A stretch of 64,000 nucleotides of DNA. Origin: Massilia oculi. Its GTDB lineage: Bacteria > Pseudomonadota > Gammaproteobacteria > Burkholderiales > Burkholderiaceae_D. Made by a program: the position numbers and the translations under genes. Below, piece after piece: positions 30,438 through 39,906 of this stretch (the first letter of the stretch is position 1; each line of letters begins with the position of its first letter). Below the pieces are notes generated by a model. The model did not search any database and had not been told where the DNA came from. It was given only the letters and a program-made list of their open reading frames with translations. The stretch is from positions 620,001-684,000 of the forward strand of contig NZ_CP029343.1 in assembly GCF_003143515.1 (NCBI RefSeq), read 5' to 3'.

Positions 30438-32732
30438 GGTGTTTTCTCCTGTCTTTGGGGGCGTTTCCGCCCCGGTGGTTGGAATCGGTTCGGATACGGG
30501 TGCAGATGCAGTTGCGGATTCAATGGCGGCCGGGTCGGTCGCCGGGTTGGCCACCGCGGGCGTCCAGCGCCGCAGCAGCAGCGCGTTGGCGACCACGCTG
30601 ACCGAGCTGAGCGCCATCGCGGCGCCGGCCAGCACCGGATCGAGCAGGCCGAAGGCCGCCAGCGGCAGGCCGATCACGTTATAGACGAAGGCCCAGCCCA
30701 GGTTCTGGCGGATCTTGCGGTAGGTCCGACGCGATACCGCGATGGCGTCGGCCACCAGGCGCGGGTCGCCGCGCATCAGGGTCACGCCGGCGCTGTGCAT
30801 GGCGACGTCGGTGCCGGTCGCCATCGCCATGCCGACATCGGCCGCCGCCAGGGCCGGCGCGTCGTTGATGCCGTCGCCGACCATCGCCACCTTGCGCCCG
30901 TCCCGGCGCAAGCCGGCGACCACCTGCGCCTTGTCGAGCGGCAGCACCTCGGCATGCACGCGCTCGATGCCGAGCGCCTGCGCCACCGTGCGCGCGGCGC
31001 CCTGTCTGTCGCCGCTGAGCAGGACCGGCTCGATGCCGGCCTCCTTGAGGCGCGCGACGGCGTCGGGCGCGCCCGGCTTGATGCGGTCGCCGAAGGCGAG
31101 CAGACCCAGCACCCGCACCCGCCCGTCCCTGCGCTCCGCCAGCCAGGACACGGTACGCCCGGCCGCTTCATGCCGCTCGCCACCCGCGGCCGGCACGCCG
31201 AGCTCTTCCATCAGGCGCCGGTTGCCGAGCACGATGGTGGCGCCGCCGACCTCGGCCTCGACGCCGCGGCCCGGCAAGGCGCGCGCGGCGCTGGCCGCCG
31301 GCGGCGGCGCCAGGCCCTGGCGCGCCGCTTCCTCGAGCACGGCGCCCGCCAGCGGGTGGGAGCTGCCCCCCTGCACGCTGGCGGCCAGCGCCAGCAGCCG
31401 CGCCGGGTCGACGCCTTCATGGGCCACCAGCCGCGGCTTGCCCTCGGTCAGGGTGCCGGTCTTGTCGAACACGACGACGTCCAGCGCATGCGCGGTCTCC
31501 AGCGCCTCGGCGTCCTTGATCAGGATGCCGTGGCGGGCCGCCGCGCCGGTGCCGACCATCACCGCGGTGGGCGTGGCCAGGCCCAGCGCGCAGGGGCAGG
31601 CGATCACCAGCACAGCCACCGCATTGAGCAGGGCCGCCTGCCAGTCGCCGCCCGCCAGGCCCCAGCCCAGCAGGGTCGCCAGCGCGATCGCGAGCACCAC
31701 CGGCACGAACACCGCGCTCACCCGGTCCACCAGGCGCTGGATCGGCGCCTTGACCGCCTGCGCATCCTCGACCATGCGGATGATCTGCGACAGCATCGTC
31801 GCCGCGCCGACCGCCGTCGCCTCGACCAGCAGCAAGCCGTCGGCATTGACGGCGCCGCCGGCCACCCGGTCGCCCGGCTGTTTCGCCACCGGCAGGCTCT
31901 CGCCGGTCAGCAGCGACTCGTCAAGGTGACTGCTGCCTTCGACCACGACGCCGTCGGCCGGCACCCGCGCGCCGGGCTTGACCACCATCAGTTCGCCCAC
32001 GCGCAGCGCGCCCAGCGCCACCGGCACGTCCTTGCCGCCGCGCCGCACCAGCGCCTCGTCGGGCCGCAGGCGGCCCAATGCGTCCAGCGCCGCCAGGGTC
32101 TGGCGCTTGGCGCGGCCTTCCAGCCATTTACCCAGCAGGACCAGCGCGATCACGACAGCCGAGGTTTCGAAATACAGATGCTGCTCGGGATCGGCATGGG
32201 CGCCATGTGCGCCCGCACGCAAGAGCAGATAGACCGACAGGCCATAGGCGGCGCTGGTGCCGAGCGCCACCAGCAAGTCCATATTGCCGCTGCCGGCGCG
32301 CAGCGCCTTCCAGCCGGCGCGGTAGAAACGCGCGCCGAGCCAGAACTGGACCGGCGTGGCCAGGGCCAGCTGCAGCCAGCCGGGCAGCATCCACGCACGA
32401 CCGAAGGGTGCGGCCAGCATCGGCAGCACCAGCGGCAGGCTGAGCAGCATGGCGGCGGCCACCGGCCACCAGGCCGGCAGCGCGTTCGTTTCCTTGCGCC
32501 GCGCTGGGCGCGCGCCGGAGGCGTCCGGCAGTTCGATGTCCGCCTCGTAGCCGGCCGCGCGCACGGCCGCCGCCAGCACCTCCGGCGCGGCCTGGCCCTG
32601 CACGCTGGCCTTCTCGGTGGCCAGGTTGACGCTGGCGCCGCTCACGCCCGGCACCGCGCGCAGCGCCTTCTCGACCCGCGCCACGCACGAGGCGCAGGTC
32701 ATGCCGCCGATGTTCAGGACAGTGTTATTCAT
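30231..32732 (-). CDS. copA: Copper-exporting P1B-type ATPase with C-terminal CopZ-like domain
   Basis: About 833 residues. Cu(I) efflux pump of the inner membrane. N-terminal HMA domain with GMTCASC (10-16), paired membrane helices, the actuator TGES, the transport motif ACPCALG (about 380), the phosphorylation site DKTGT (about 423), GDGINDAP (about 617) and two last helices. Unusually the frame does not stop there: a Pro/Ala/Thr-rich linker of about 40 residues leads into a second HMA domain with GMSCNHC (see the copZ entry). The start 32732 follows GAGGA; an upstream ATG at 32753 is less well placed. It is expressed from a CueR-type promoter. Confidence 0.93.
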   Translation of the reverse strand: MNNTVLNIGGMTCASCVARVEKALRAVPGVSGASVNLATEKASVQGQAAPEVLAAAVRAAGYEADIELPDASGARPARRKETNALPAWWPVAAAMLLSLPLVLPMLAAPFGRAWMLPGWLQLALATPVQFWLGARFYRAGWKALRAGSGNMDLLVALGTSAAYGLSVYLLLRAGAHGAHADPEQHLYFETSAVVIALVLLGKWLEGRAKRQTLAALDALGRLRPDEALVRRGGKDVPVALGALRVGELMVVKPGARVPADGVVVEGSSHLDESLLTGESLPVAKQPGDRVAGGAVNADGLLLVEATAVGAATMLSQIIRMVEDAQAVKAPIQRLVDRVSAVFVPVVLAIALATLLGWGLAGGDWQAALLNAVAVLVIACPCALGLATPTAVMVGTGAAARHGILIKDAEALETAHALDVVVFDKTGTLTEGKPRLVAHEGVDPARLLALAASVQGGSSHPLAGAVLEEAARQGLAPPPAASAARALPGRGVEAEVGGATIVLGNRRLMEELGVPAAGGERHEAAGRTVSWLAERRDGRVRVLGLLAFGDRIKPGAPDAVARLKEAGIEPVLLSGDRQGAARTVAQALGIERVHAEVLPLDKAQVVAGLRRDGRKVAMVGDGINDAPALAAADVGMAMATGTDVAMHSAGVTLMRGDPRLVADAIAVSRRTYRKIRQNLGWAFVYNVIGLPLAAFGLLDPVLAGAAMALSSVSVVANALLLRRWTPAVANPATDPAAIESATASAPVSEPIPTTGAETPPKTGENTMYELTVEGMSCNHCVGRVTKSVQAVDADAKVAIDLDKGSVRIDSQADLDRIVAAIDGAGYPVTARSAA

Positions 32733-32759
32733 TTGCTCGTTCCTCGTATCCATACCGAA

Positions 32760-32790
32760 AGGATAGTCCTTCCCACGATGGGAAGGTCAA
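32760..32790 (-). promoter_or_regulatory. CueR-type promoter and operator of copA
   Basis: On the minus strand TTGACC (32785-32790) and TATCCT (32760-32765) are 19 bases apart and the spacer holds the perfect dyad CCTTCCC-N5-GGGAAGG (32768-32786). This is the classical MerR/CueR arrangement, in which the Cu(I)-bound regulator untwists the over-long spacer. No cueR gene is present in the window. Confidence 0.88.
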
Positions 32791-32910
32791 GCGTTTTTCA
32801 TTTAGTTCGCGCAACAGGATTGCGCCGATCGCAGGCACCGGTCCGCCAAAGGGAATACAACAGAGTTGTGCCTCGTTTCGAGGTTTCGGCAATGACCCGC
32901 AGGAGGATCG

Positions 32911-34425
32911 ATGAATGCGCTGATGAAGTCGCCAACCACGCTCCTGCTCTGGATACTGATGTCCGTCATGTTGTCCGCCTGCGGCAGTGACGACGAGACC
33001 CAGGCCGAACGCGCCGGCATCGACGCCATCGCCCAGGCCCCCGGCGCCACACCGTTCGTGGCGCAGCTGAGCTATACGCTGGACAACTTCGCCCACCTCG
33101 ACAGCGTGCACTACACGATCGCCGGCCGTCCGGGCTCGCATTCGCGGCCGGTCAAGGTCACCTATGACCATGCCTGGCTCGGCCGGCGCGCGGCCTGGGA
33201 CGCGTCCGGCAAGCGCATCGCCGTCCCCGTCTTCGGCCTGTATGCCAGCCACCGCAACGAGCTCACGCTCACGACGCGCTTTCGCGACGGTTCGACCCAC
33301 GTGGCGCAGGTGGCGGTGGCCACCGGCCCCTACACCGGCCCGGCCACCGTCTATGCCACGCCCGAGGTACGCACCGCGCGCGGAGGCGCCTCGCCCGGCG
33401 TCGAATACATGCTGATCAAGAACGGTGTCACGACGCCGGTCATCCTCGACAGCGACGGCCAGGTGCGCTGGGCCGGCGACGCGCCGGGCAGTTCCATCTC
33501 CTCGCTGTTCGGCGATGACGCCTTCTATGTCGGCGACCCGGGCGCGCCGCTGCTGCACCAGGTCGACGTCGACGGCACCGTGCGCAGCAGCCGGCTCGAC
33601 GATCCGCGCTTCACCAACTTTCACCACGACCTGGCGCGCGGCAAGACCGGCTTCCTGGCCGAACTCGACGCCCTGGTCGGCAGCGTACGGCTGGTGGAGT
33701 CGATCCTGGCCGAGATCGACATCTCGGGGCGGGTGCTCAAGGAATGGGACCTGGGCCAGATCTTCCGCGCCACGATGCGCGCTGGCGGCGACAATCCCGA
33801 CAACTTCGTGCGCGACGGCGTCGACTGGTTCCACATGAACTCGGCCATCTACGATGCCCACGACAATTCGCTGCTGATCTCGAGCCGCGAGAACTTCGTC
33901 GTCAAGCTCGACTACGAAACGGGCGCCATCCACTGGCTGCTGGGCGACACTACCAAACACTGGTATGTCAATTATCCGTCGCTGCGCGCGCTGGCCCTGC
34001 GCATTACCGAAGGCAAGGTGCCGATCGGACAGCACTCGCTGTCGGTCGCGCCCAACCGCGAACTGCTGATGTTCAACAACGGCCTGGCCAGCGCCGAACA
34101 ACCGCCCGGCGCGCCAGCGGGCCAGAACCGCAGCTACAGCACGCCGTCACGGTATGCGATCGACGAGCAGGCGCGCACGGCGCGCGAAGTCTGGACCTGG
34201 GATGCCGACCGCAAATTACTGTCAGACATTTGTTCGTCGGCCTATGAAGGCGCGCCGGGCCAGTATCTGGTAGCCTATTCGGCGCTGGAGCAACGCACCC
34301 AGGCGCGGCTGGTGGCGGTCGACAGCGCCGGCCGGATCGCTTTCGACTACGCTTACCCGAGTGAGGTCTGCAATACGGTGTTCATCGCCCAGCCCTTCCG
34401 GTTCGAGGAGCTGCGGCTGCGCTAG
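32911..34425 (+). CDS. Arylsulfotransferase (ASST-type) lipoprotein
   Basis: 504 residues. Lipobox MLSAC near residue 23 anchors it to a membrane facing the periplasm. The N-terminal beta domain (about 50-150) is followed by the arylsulfotransferase propeller (about 160-500; VILDSDGQVRWAGDAPG, FTNFHHDLARG, DWFHMNSAIYDAHDNSLLISSRE, IGQHSLSVAP). Such enzymes move sulfate from one phenolic ester to another through a sulfo-histidine, without PAPS. Conserved His residues are visible, but which one is catalytic I cannot fix. GGAGG precedes the ATG. Divergent from copA. Confidence 0.85.
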   Translation: MNALMKSPTTLLLWILMSVMLSACGSDDETQAERAGIDAIAQAPGATPFVAQLSYTLDNFAHLDSVHYTIAGRPGSHSRPVKVTYDHAWLGRRAAWDASGKRIAVPVFGLYASHRNELTLTTRFRDGSTHVAQVAVATGPYTGPATVYATPEVRTARGGASPGVEYMLIKNGVTTPVILDSDGQVRWAGDAPGSSISSLFGDDAFYVGDPGAPLLHQVDVDGTVRSSRLDDPRFTNFHHDLARGKTGFLAELDALVGSVRLVESILAEIDISGRVLKEWDLGQIFRATMRAGGDNPDNFVRDGVDWFHMNSAIYDAHDNSLLISSRENFVVKLDYETGAIHWLLGDTTKHWYVNYPSLRALALRITEGKVPIGQHSLSVAPNRELLMFNNGLASAEQPPGAPAGQNRSYSTPSRYAIDEQARTAREVWTWDADRKLLSDICSSAYEGAPGQYLVAYSALEQRTQARLVAVDSAGRIAFDYAYPSEVCNTVFIAQPFRFEELRLR

Positions 34426-34486
34426 CAGCGCCATCCCGCCAGGTCTCAGGAAGCACGCGCGGCGGCTGCACCGGACCAGCGGCACA

Positions 34487-34813
34487 TCAGCTGCCGAGAC
34501 CGAAAAAGACGCCAACCGCCAGTTCCACCCACAGCGCGGCGAACAACAGAGCCAGCGCGCCGACGGCGGCGACCCGCTGCCACGGCCGCCAGCGCGCCAC
34601 GCGGCGCGCGGTGCGCAGGCAGGCCAGCCCGGCGCCGGCCAGCAGCAGTGCGGCGGCGGCGAAATCGCCGCCGCTCCACACCACCTGGTGCGTGAACTGC
34701 ATGGCGACCAGGGGCGCCAGCAGGACCATCGCGGTCGCCAGGCTGACCCGCAACAGATCGATGCGCAGCGTGCCCTTGTGCGCGAGGACGTCCCGTGAGT
34801 CTGCGGTATGCAT
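34487..34813 (-). CDS. Small membrane protein, unknown
   Basis: 108 residues. Three hydrophobic helices (LLRVSLATAMVLLAPLVAMQF, FAAAALLLAGAGLACL, VAAVGALALLFAALWVELAVG) with a basic loop TARRVARWRPWQR between the last two. An AGGAG-like site (CAGGAGAACACG) precedes the ATG at 34813. No known motif. Convergent with the arylsulfotransferase gene. Confidence 0.65.
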   Translation of the reverse strand: MHTADSRDVLAHKGTLRIDLLRVSLATAMVLLAPLVAMQFTHQVVWSGGDFAAAALLLAGAGLACLRTARRVARWRPWQRVAAVGALALLFAALWVELAVGVFFGLGS

Positions 34814-34883
34814 CGTGTTCTCCTGGATTGTGAGTGGCCGGCATGCGGCGCGGGCCGCCTGCGATGTTCACATCCTAATCCTG

Positions 34884-35540
34884 TTACGACGAAGACGAAA
34901 GCGGCAGCACGCAGCCGCGCCCGGATTTCTTGGCCTCAACCATCCAATGGTCGGCTGCCTTGATCAATTCTTCCGGCGTGCACGCCTTGACCCGCCGCTC
35001 GAGATCGGCGTGCAGGTGCGCCTGTTCTTCCTCCGCCAGCTTTTGCGCATGGATGTCCTTGATCACGGCCACGTCGTATTCGTGGCGCCCGGCCGCGTCC
35101 AGCTTGCGCCTGACGTCGACCCAGACCGGCGAGCCGTCCCGGCGCAGGTAGCGCTTCTGGCGCCGCAGAAAGTCGATCTCGCCCCGCGCCAGCCGGTCCA
35201 TCTGGGCCGCGTCCCCGGCGCGGTCGTCCTCGTGCGTGACGTCGGCGAAACCGCGCCCCTGCAGTTCGTCGGTCGCATGGCCGAGCAGCTCGCACAGCGC
35301 CCGGTTGACACTGATCCAGCGCCCATCCGGCGTCTCGGCGGCCTCGATGCCCACCCGCGACTTGCACCACTGGCGCTCGGCGTCGATCAGCGAGAATGCC
35401 ACCTTCGGCACCTGCTGCAGGCGGCTGGCCAGGCGCACCACCCGGTCGAATACCGGCTCGGCCGGCGTGTCCAGCAGGTCAAATTCGCGCAGCAGCGCGA
35501 GGCGCTCGGTTTCGTCGGGACGCAGGGCGGCTGCAGGCAT
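34884..35540 (-). CDS. Shortened GAF/PAS sensor fragment
   Basis: 218 residues. The start of a GAF domain (LLREFDLLDTPAEPVFDRVV, LIDAERQWCKSRVG) runs straight into the middle of a PAS domain (DGRWISVNRALCELLGHATDEL, then the PAC part FLRRQKRYLRRDGSPVWVDVRR). About 90 GAF residues and the first PAS strand are missing without loss of frame, and there is no kinase, cyclase or other output. The tail (LIKAADHWMVEAKKSGRG) is unfamiliar. It looks like an in-frame deletion derivative of a larger signalling protein and may be non-functional, although the frame is intact. Confidence 0.7.
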   Translation of the reverse strand: MPAAALRPDETERLALLREFDLLDTPAEPVFDRVVRLASRLQQVPKVAFSLIDAERQWCKSRVGIEAAETPDGRWISVNRALCELLGHATDELQGRGFADVTHEDDRAGDAAQMDRLARGEIDFLRRQKRYLRRDGSPVWVDVRRKLDAAGRHEYDVAVIKDIHAQKLAEEEQAHLHADLERRVKACTPEELIKAADHWMVEAKKSGRGCVLPLSSSS

Positions 35541-35741
35541 GGCGTCGGGAATGGCCTTATGAATGAAAAGAACGCTCCGGGTCGGTCAATCGATAGTGCT
35601 ACGTTACTGCGCCAGAGCAGACGTTGCTTTCCTCCGCACACCACGCGCAGCGCGCGCCGAGTCAAAATGCTGCAAAACTTTGTTACAAATCCCGCTGCAG
35701 GAATTTATATACTTGCCAGTGCCACCACTCTCACGCCGACC

Positions 35742-36317
35742 ATGCGCTTTCTGCCCGCCCTGCTGTCCGCCCTGCTCTGCCTTGCCGCCTCCCAGCCAGC
35801 CGTCGGCATGACGCAACTCCCCCAGCCCGGCGCACCAAAGCCCGCCTCCGCAGGCATGACAAACAGCGGCGCGGCAAACAGCGGCACGGCAAGCGACGCC
35901 GGCACGGCGGCAGGCGATCTGGCGGCGCTGCGCGCGGCCGAGCAGCGCCGCGCCCAGGCCGTCGCCAATCGCGACGTGACCTCGCTGCGCAAGCTGATCA
36001 GCGGCGACTACTACCACGTCGAATCGGGCGGTCGCGCCCGAACCAAGACCGAATTCCTGCAACTCCTGAGCCGCGACGAGTTCGAGTTCCGTTCCTACGA
36101 GATCGACGACATGGAAATCCGGCTGCTCGACAATGGCCGCGCGGCGCTGGTCACCGGGCGCTTCCGGGCCGAGATGCAAGGCGCCAACCGGCTGCGCGGG
36201 CGGTATGTGCGCTTGTGGGTGCTGGGCCCGGATGGCTGGCGCAATACCATGCAGCAAAGCACCGAGATTCGCCCACTCGCCAGCGGATTGCCGCCAGTGA
36301 AGCGGTCGAGCCGGTAG
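35742..36317 (+). CDS. Secreted NTF2-like (DUF4440) protein
   Basis: 191 residues. A signal peptide (FLPALLSALLCLAASQPAVG) is followed by a Gly/Ala/Ser-rich linker and an NTF2-like cone fold (about 65-185; AAEQRRAQAVANRDVTSLRKLISGDYYHVES, FEFRSYEIDDMEIRLLDNGRAALVTG). DUF4440 proteins are small enzymes or ligand carriers; nothing here fixes a substrate. ATG 35742 is the natural start. The 3' end borders the decayed TonB receptor on the other strand. Confidence 0.8.
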   Translation: MRFLPALLSALLCLAASQPAVGMTQLPQPGAPKPASAGMTNSGAANSGTASDAGTAAGDLAALRAAEQRRAQAVANRDVTSLRKLISGDYYHVESGGRARTKTEFLQLLSRDEFEFRSYEIDDMEIRLLDNGRAALVTGRFRAEMQGANRLRGRYVRLWVLGPDGWRNTMQQSTEIRPLASGLPPVKRSSR

Positions 36318-37050
36318 CCGGCCACGATGCGCGACTGATCGGTGGCCTTGATCACCGCATGCACACAGGCGCCGACGTTGTTGAGTTTGTAGCGGTCGTC
36401 GTTCTGGATCGCCGCCGGCGTCGTGAAATCGCTCGGCATCGCATAGGTGTAGCCACGGTCAGGAAGCCCGCTTCGTCGGCGTCGTGCTCGTAGGTGCGCA
36501 GCATCAGGACGCCGGTGCGCGACCTGTCCTTCGAGGTCAGGAACAACTTGCCGCCCAGCCAGTAGTTGTCGGAATCGCCGTGCTTGCGGCGGTCGCTGTT
36601 GGAATCCTTCCTGTCCACCAAATAATTCTGCGAGAAACCGTCGGCTTCGCGACCATAGGCGGCCTGCACTTCCCTCGTATCGACGCTGCCGACCGTGAAG
36701 CGGCTGTCGAAGTGATTGCCGCCCTGGCGGGTGCCGAGTTTGATGTTGCCGCCGATATTGTGCAGGCCATAGCGCGGATCGTTGGTGCCTTAGACCACCT
36801 CGATATAGTCGACCTCGAGCGGGAAGATCATGTCGATGAAGCGCTGATTACCGCTGTTAACGTTGCTCGGGATGCCGTCGATCAGCACCTTGATGCCGTT
36901 GATATCGCCCTCACCATTGCAGGCGCGGAAGCTCGCCTGGCCCGATTCGGCGCCCATCCGGGTCTCGGTGAGCTGGATGCCGGGCAGCTGGCCGACCGGC
37001 TCCCTGCTGTTGCTGACGTTCTTGTCGTTGATCTTGTCGGCGCCCAGCAC
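36318..37050 (-). pseudogene. Decayed TonB-dependent receptor fragment
   Basis: Pieces of one receptor are found in order but in different frames: plug (LPGIQLTETRMG, DINGIKVLIDGIPSNVNSGNQRF, LEVDYIEVV), an in-frame TAA before GTNDPRYGLHNIGGNIKLG, and barrel strands (VQAAYGREADGFSQNYL, YWLGGKLFL, GVLMLRTYEHDADEAG), then a frame change into YRLDRFTGGNP. The signal peptide, the first part of the plug and most of the barrel are gone. Several independent lesions make this a true pseudogene. A related plug fragment lies at 44.4-44.8 kb. Confidence 0.75.
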
Positions 37051-37067
37051 ATCGACCGAGGTCAGTC

Positions 37068-37256
37068 CTGTCGTATAACGTGGCCGGCGGCACCCTGTGG
37101 GTCGTGTCGCTGACGGCGGCCGGCTTCGCTTTCGGCAATATCATCTGGGTCAACGACAACCTGACGGCAGTCATCGTGGGCATCATCGTGCTATCCCTGG
37201 TGCCGGGCATCGTGGCCTGGCTCCAGGAGCGCCATCGCGCGAAGGCTGGCGCCTAG
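37068..37256 (+). pseudogene. DedA-family membrane protein, C-terminal fragment
   Basis: 62 residues read LSYNVAGGTLWVVSLTAAGF, then FGNIIWVNDNLTAVIVG and a last hydrophobic helix, ending WLQERHRAKAGA. This matches the C-terminal end of DedA (SNARE-associated) proteins. The rest of the gene is absent; the fragment abuts the decayed TonB receptor at about 37068, which marks a deletion or recombination junction. Confidence 0.65.
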
Positions 37257-38211
37257 CGCCAGGCTTGACGGTGGGATCAGTATTCGATCGTGGCCCGCAA
37301 CTGAACTCATTGAATCGTAAAGCGCAAATAACCGTGTACCCGTTCCGGCGCCCTTACATCAACGGTCTCCGATTGCGTAAGCTCAACCACTTCAGACCGC
37401 CAGGCCGTGCCGCGTCTAGTCAGGCCGCCCTGTCTGGATCAAACCACATGCTCCTTCACGGTTCCGAATGGCAAGTCCATTTCTTTGACGATAAATTGCG
37501 AACAAGGTATATTGAATACGTGAAGGAGAATATCTACGCGCTGGTGAAGCCCCAGAGCGATTCGTACTACTTCGACGCGAACACGGTGCTTTTCCTGCGT
37601 CTCAAGTAAAACGCTCAGGCAGGAAATCGCACCGGCTTGTCCGAGCGATGGGACGGTCGAGTCTCTGGACAGGCTTAGTGCGGGTTGTCCAGCGACTGGT
37701 TGTCCTTGCCAAATTACCGGCACGATCCGAGTGACGTTCAGTCGGTCGAGTTTGCTCAGAGCTTACTGACGCCTCCCCCTGGATGATCGAGATGCTGAGG
37801 TGGGCCGGTTCTTGATAGCATCGTGACGTGAAGATGAAAAAACTGCGCTTTTTCCGCTCTCAACCGATTGGAGCAAGCCAGATGCCATCGATTTCGCGTC
37901 GCTGTGTCCGGTCCCTGAGCAAGGCATTGGTGCGCAGCTCGACATTGGGCAGCTTCTTACTGCTTGGAAGCGGTGGCAGCAGCAGCAGACGCAGCAACCA
38001 CTTGCCGAACGCCGTCATGCCGCCTACTGCGTCGAAGTGGAGCCTGGGATAATGACGGCCGCCAGGCCATCGACCGACGGCCGTCCGCTCGTCCAGAACG
38101 TCGTTCATCGCCATGTCACACTGTGCTGCTAGCCTCGAGTGCGGCGCGCGATGATGTCCATTGCCGCGCCGGTACCGGATTTCTGACCGCCATTCGTCTT
38201 TCACACAAAAC
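37257..38211. other. Gene-poor stretch, lower GC
   Basis: About 950 bases with no gene I can support. Base composition falls below that of the flanks between about 37,260 and 37,980. An ORF at 37448-37609 (53 residues, MLLHGSEWQVHFFDD...) has no recognisable domain or strong ribosome site. Other frames are short and unlike proteins of this genome. The stretch is probably decayed accessory DNA between the DedA fragment and the FecI-like gene. Confidence 0.5.
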
Positions 38212-38812
38212 ATGTTCAACGATCTGGACGACTGGTTCATCCGAGAAGTGCTGCCGCTGGAGGGCGTTCTCATGCGCTACCTGCGGCAGAACTGGCGCGA
38301 TAGCGCGGAATGGCCGGACCTGCGCCAGGAGGTCTACGCACGCGTGTATGAAGCGGCGCGCCGCGGCCGTCCCGAACGCACCGCTGCGTTCCTGCTCGCG
38401 ACCGCGCGTAATTTGCTGGTTGACCGCGCGCGGCGGCAGCAGGTCGTCTCGATCGAGGCGTTCGCCGAGCTGGACGACCTGTCGGCTTGCGAGCTGACGC
38501 CGGAACGGCATGCCAGCGGGCGCGCCGAACTGAACGTGCTGGCGGAAGCGCTCGACGCCCTCCCCGGCACGTTGCCGCCAGGCGGTGATGCTGCGCAAGG
38601 TGGACGGCATGTCGCAGCGCGCCGTGGCGGCCGAAATGGGCGTGACCGAGGACACGGTGGAAAAGCAGATCGCGAAAGGCATGCGCGCCATCGCCGACGC
38701 GCTGTTCGCACGCGGCGTCGGGGCTGGCATTCTCAAGCTGGAACGCAAGCTGCGCAAGCCGGAGAAAAAGGATACGCAGAATGAGCAGGCAACCGGAACC
38801 ACTTCAATATAG
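38212..38812 (+). pseudogene. FecI-like ECF sigma factor, frameshifted
   Basis: Region 2 is in the first frame (LEGVLMRYLRQNWRDSAEWPDLRQEVYARVYEAA, FLLATARNLLVDRARR); region 4 is in the next frame (RCRQAVMLRKVDGMSQRAVAAEMGVTEDTVEKQIAKGM). Removing one C from the CCCC at 38562-38565 joins them as LDALPARCRQAVML, a normal ECF sequence; 601 nt is one over a codon multiple. Hence probably a sequence error in a working gene of about 199 residues. It would direct RNA polymerase to the receptor operon. FecR follows two bases later. Confidence 0.8.
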
Positions 38813-38814
38813 CG

Positions 38815-39795
38815 ATGGACCAGGCTAACAAGTCAGCAGCAAGCTTCGAGCAAGAGGCAGCCCAATGGCTGGCGCGCCAGGATGGCGCGCGCTGGGACGT
38901 CGGACAGCAGGCCGAACTGGACGCATGGCTGGAAGCCGACGTGCGCCACCGTGTGGCCTACCTGCGACTGCACGCCGCCTGGCGCCGCGCCGATGCGCTG
39001 AACGGCGCGGCCCGTCCCGATCCGGCGCCCGCGCGGCGTCCCGGGCCGGCGCTCGCGCACACCTGGCGCCTGGCGGCAGGTCTTCTGCTCGCCTGCGGGT
39101 TGGGTGTGGTTCTTGCACCCCAGTTCAGCTCGCGCCAGGGCGAGCGCTACGCCACCCGTACCGGCGAGAACCGCACCGTCGCCCTGGCCGATGGCTCGCG
39201 GCTCACGCTCAACACCTCCACCCGCCTGCGCGCCGCGCCTGATGGCCAGCGCAAGGTGTGGCTCGACAACGGCGAAGCATATTTCGATATCGCTCCCGAT
39301 CCGGCGCGCCCGTTCGTGGTCGATGCCGGCGCCAGCCGCGTGACTGTGCTGGGCACCCGCTTCACGGTACGGCGCGACGGCGAGCGCACGTCGGTACTGG
39401 TTGAACAGGGCAGGGTCAGGGTCAGCGCGAACGCCACGGTGCTGCAAGTCGAAGAAACCGTCGAACTGAGTCCCAACCAGGAAGCGAGTGCCGAGCGCGG
39501 CCGGATCGCACGCGCCGACCGCAGTCCGGCGCAGACCGCGCAGCGCATGGCGTGGCGCAGCGGACGCATCGTGTTCGACGGCGAAACGCTGGGCGAGGCG
39601 GTGGCCGAATTCAACCGCTATAACGAACGCAAGCTGGTGCTGTCCGACAAGGAGGCGGCCTCGATGCCGATCGGCGGGAGCTTCGCACCGTCGAACCTGG
39701 ACGGATTCGTGCGCCTGCTGGAACAGGGATTCGGCCTGCATGCGCAATATGGCATCGGGCAGATCGTACTGTCGCGGGCAGACCCAACAAATTAA
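38815..39795 (+). CDS. FecR-family anti-sigma/sensor protein
   Basis: 326 residues. The cytoplasmic N terminus (FEQEAAQWLARQDGARWDVGQQAELDAWL) binds the sigma factor; one membrane helix (LAAGLLLACGLGVVLAP, about 88-104) is followed by the periplasmic FecR domain (YATRTGENRTVALADGSRLTLN, LDNGEAYFDIA, FVVDAGASRVTVLGTRFTVR) and a C-terminal secretin-like domain (LGEAVAEFNRYNERKLVL). It relays the ligand-bound state of the TonB receptor across the inner membrane. Two bases separate it from the sigma factor stop. Confidence 0.92.
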   Translation: MDQANKSAASFEQEAAQWLARQDGARWDVGQQAELDAWLEADVRHRVAYLRLHAAWRRADALNGAARPDPAPARRPGPALAHTWRLAAGLLLACGLGVVLAPQFSSRQGERYATRTGENRTVALADGSRLTLNTSTRLRAAPDGQRKVWLDNGEAYFDIAPDPARPFVVDAGASRVTVLGTRFTVRRDGERTSVLVEQGRVRVSANATVLQVEETVELSPNQEASAERGRIARADRSPAQTAQRMAWRSGRIVFDGETLGEAVAEFNRYNERKLVLSDKEAASMPIGGSFAPSNLDGFVRLLEQGFGLHAQYGIGQIVLSRADPTN

Positions 39796-39906
39796 TTTCA
39801 ACCGAAGCATTCCGGTTTTTTCCGCGCCATCCGTCTTACAGGGAAGCAACACCACACAGCCGGCACGGCCCCCCTTACGCAAGCAAAGATGGCTAGGAAA
39901 AAAACG

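Noticed and set aside
30207..32990. A 927-codon plus-strand frame opposite copA
   Set aside because: Low-complexity shadow; it also runs through the CueR promoter, which a real gene would not.
37828..38052. A 74-codon plus-strand ORF in the gene-poor stretch
   Set aside because: Basic, Ser-rich sequence without domain or strong ribosome site, in decayed surroundings.
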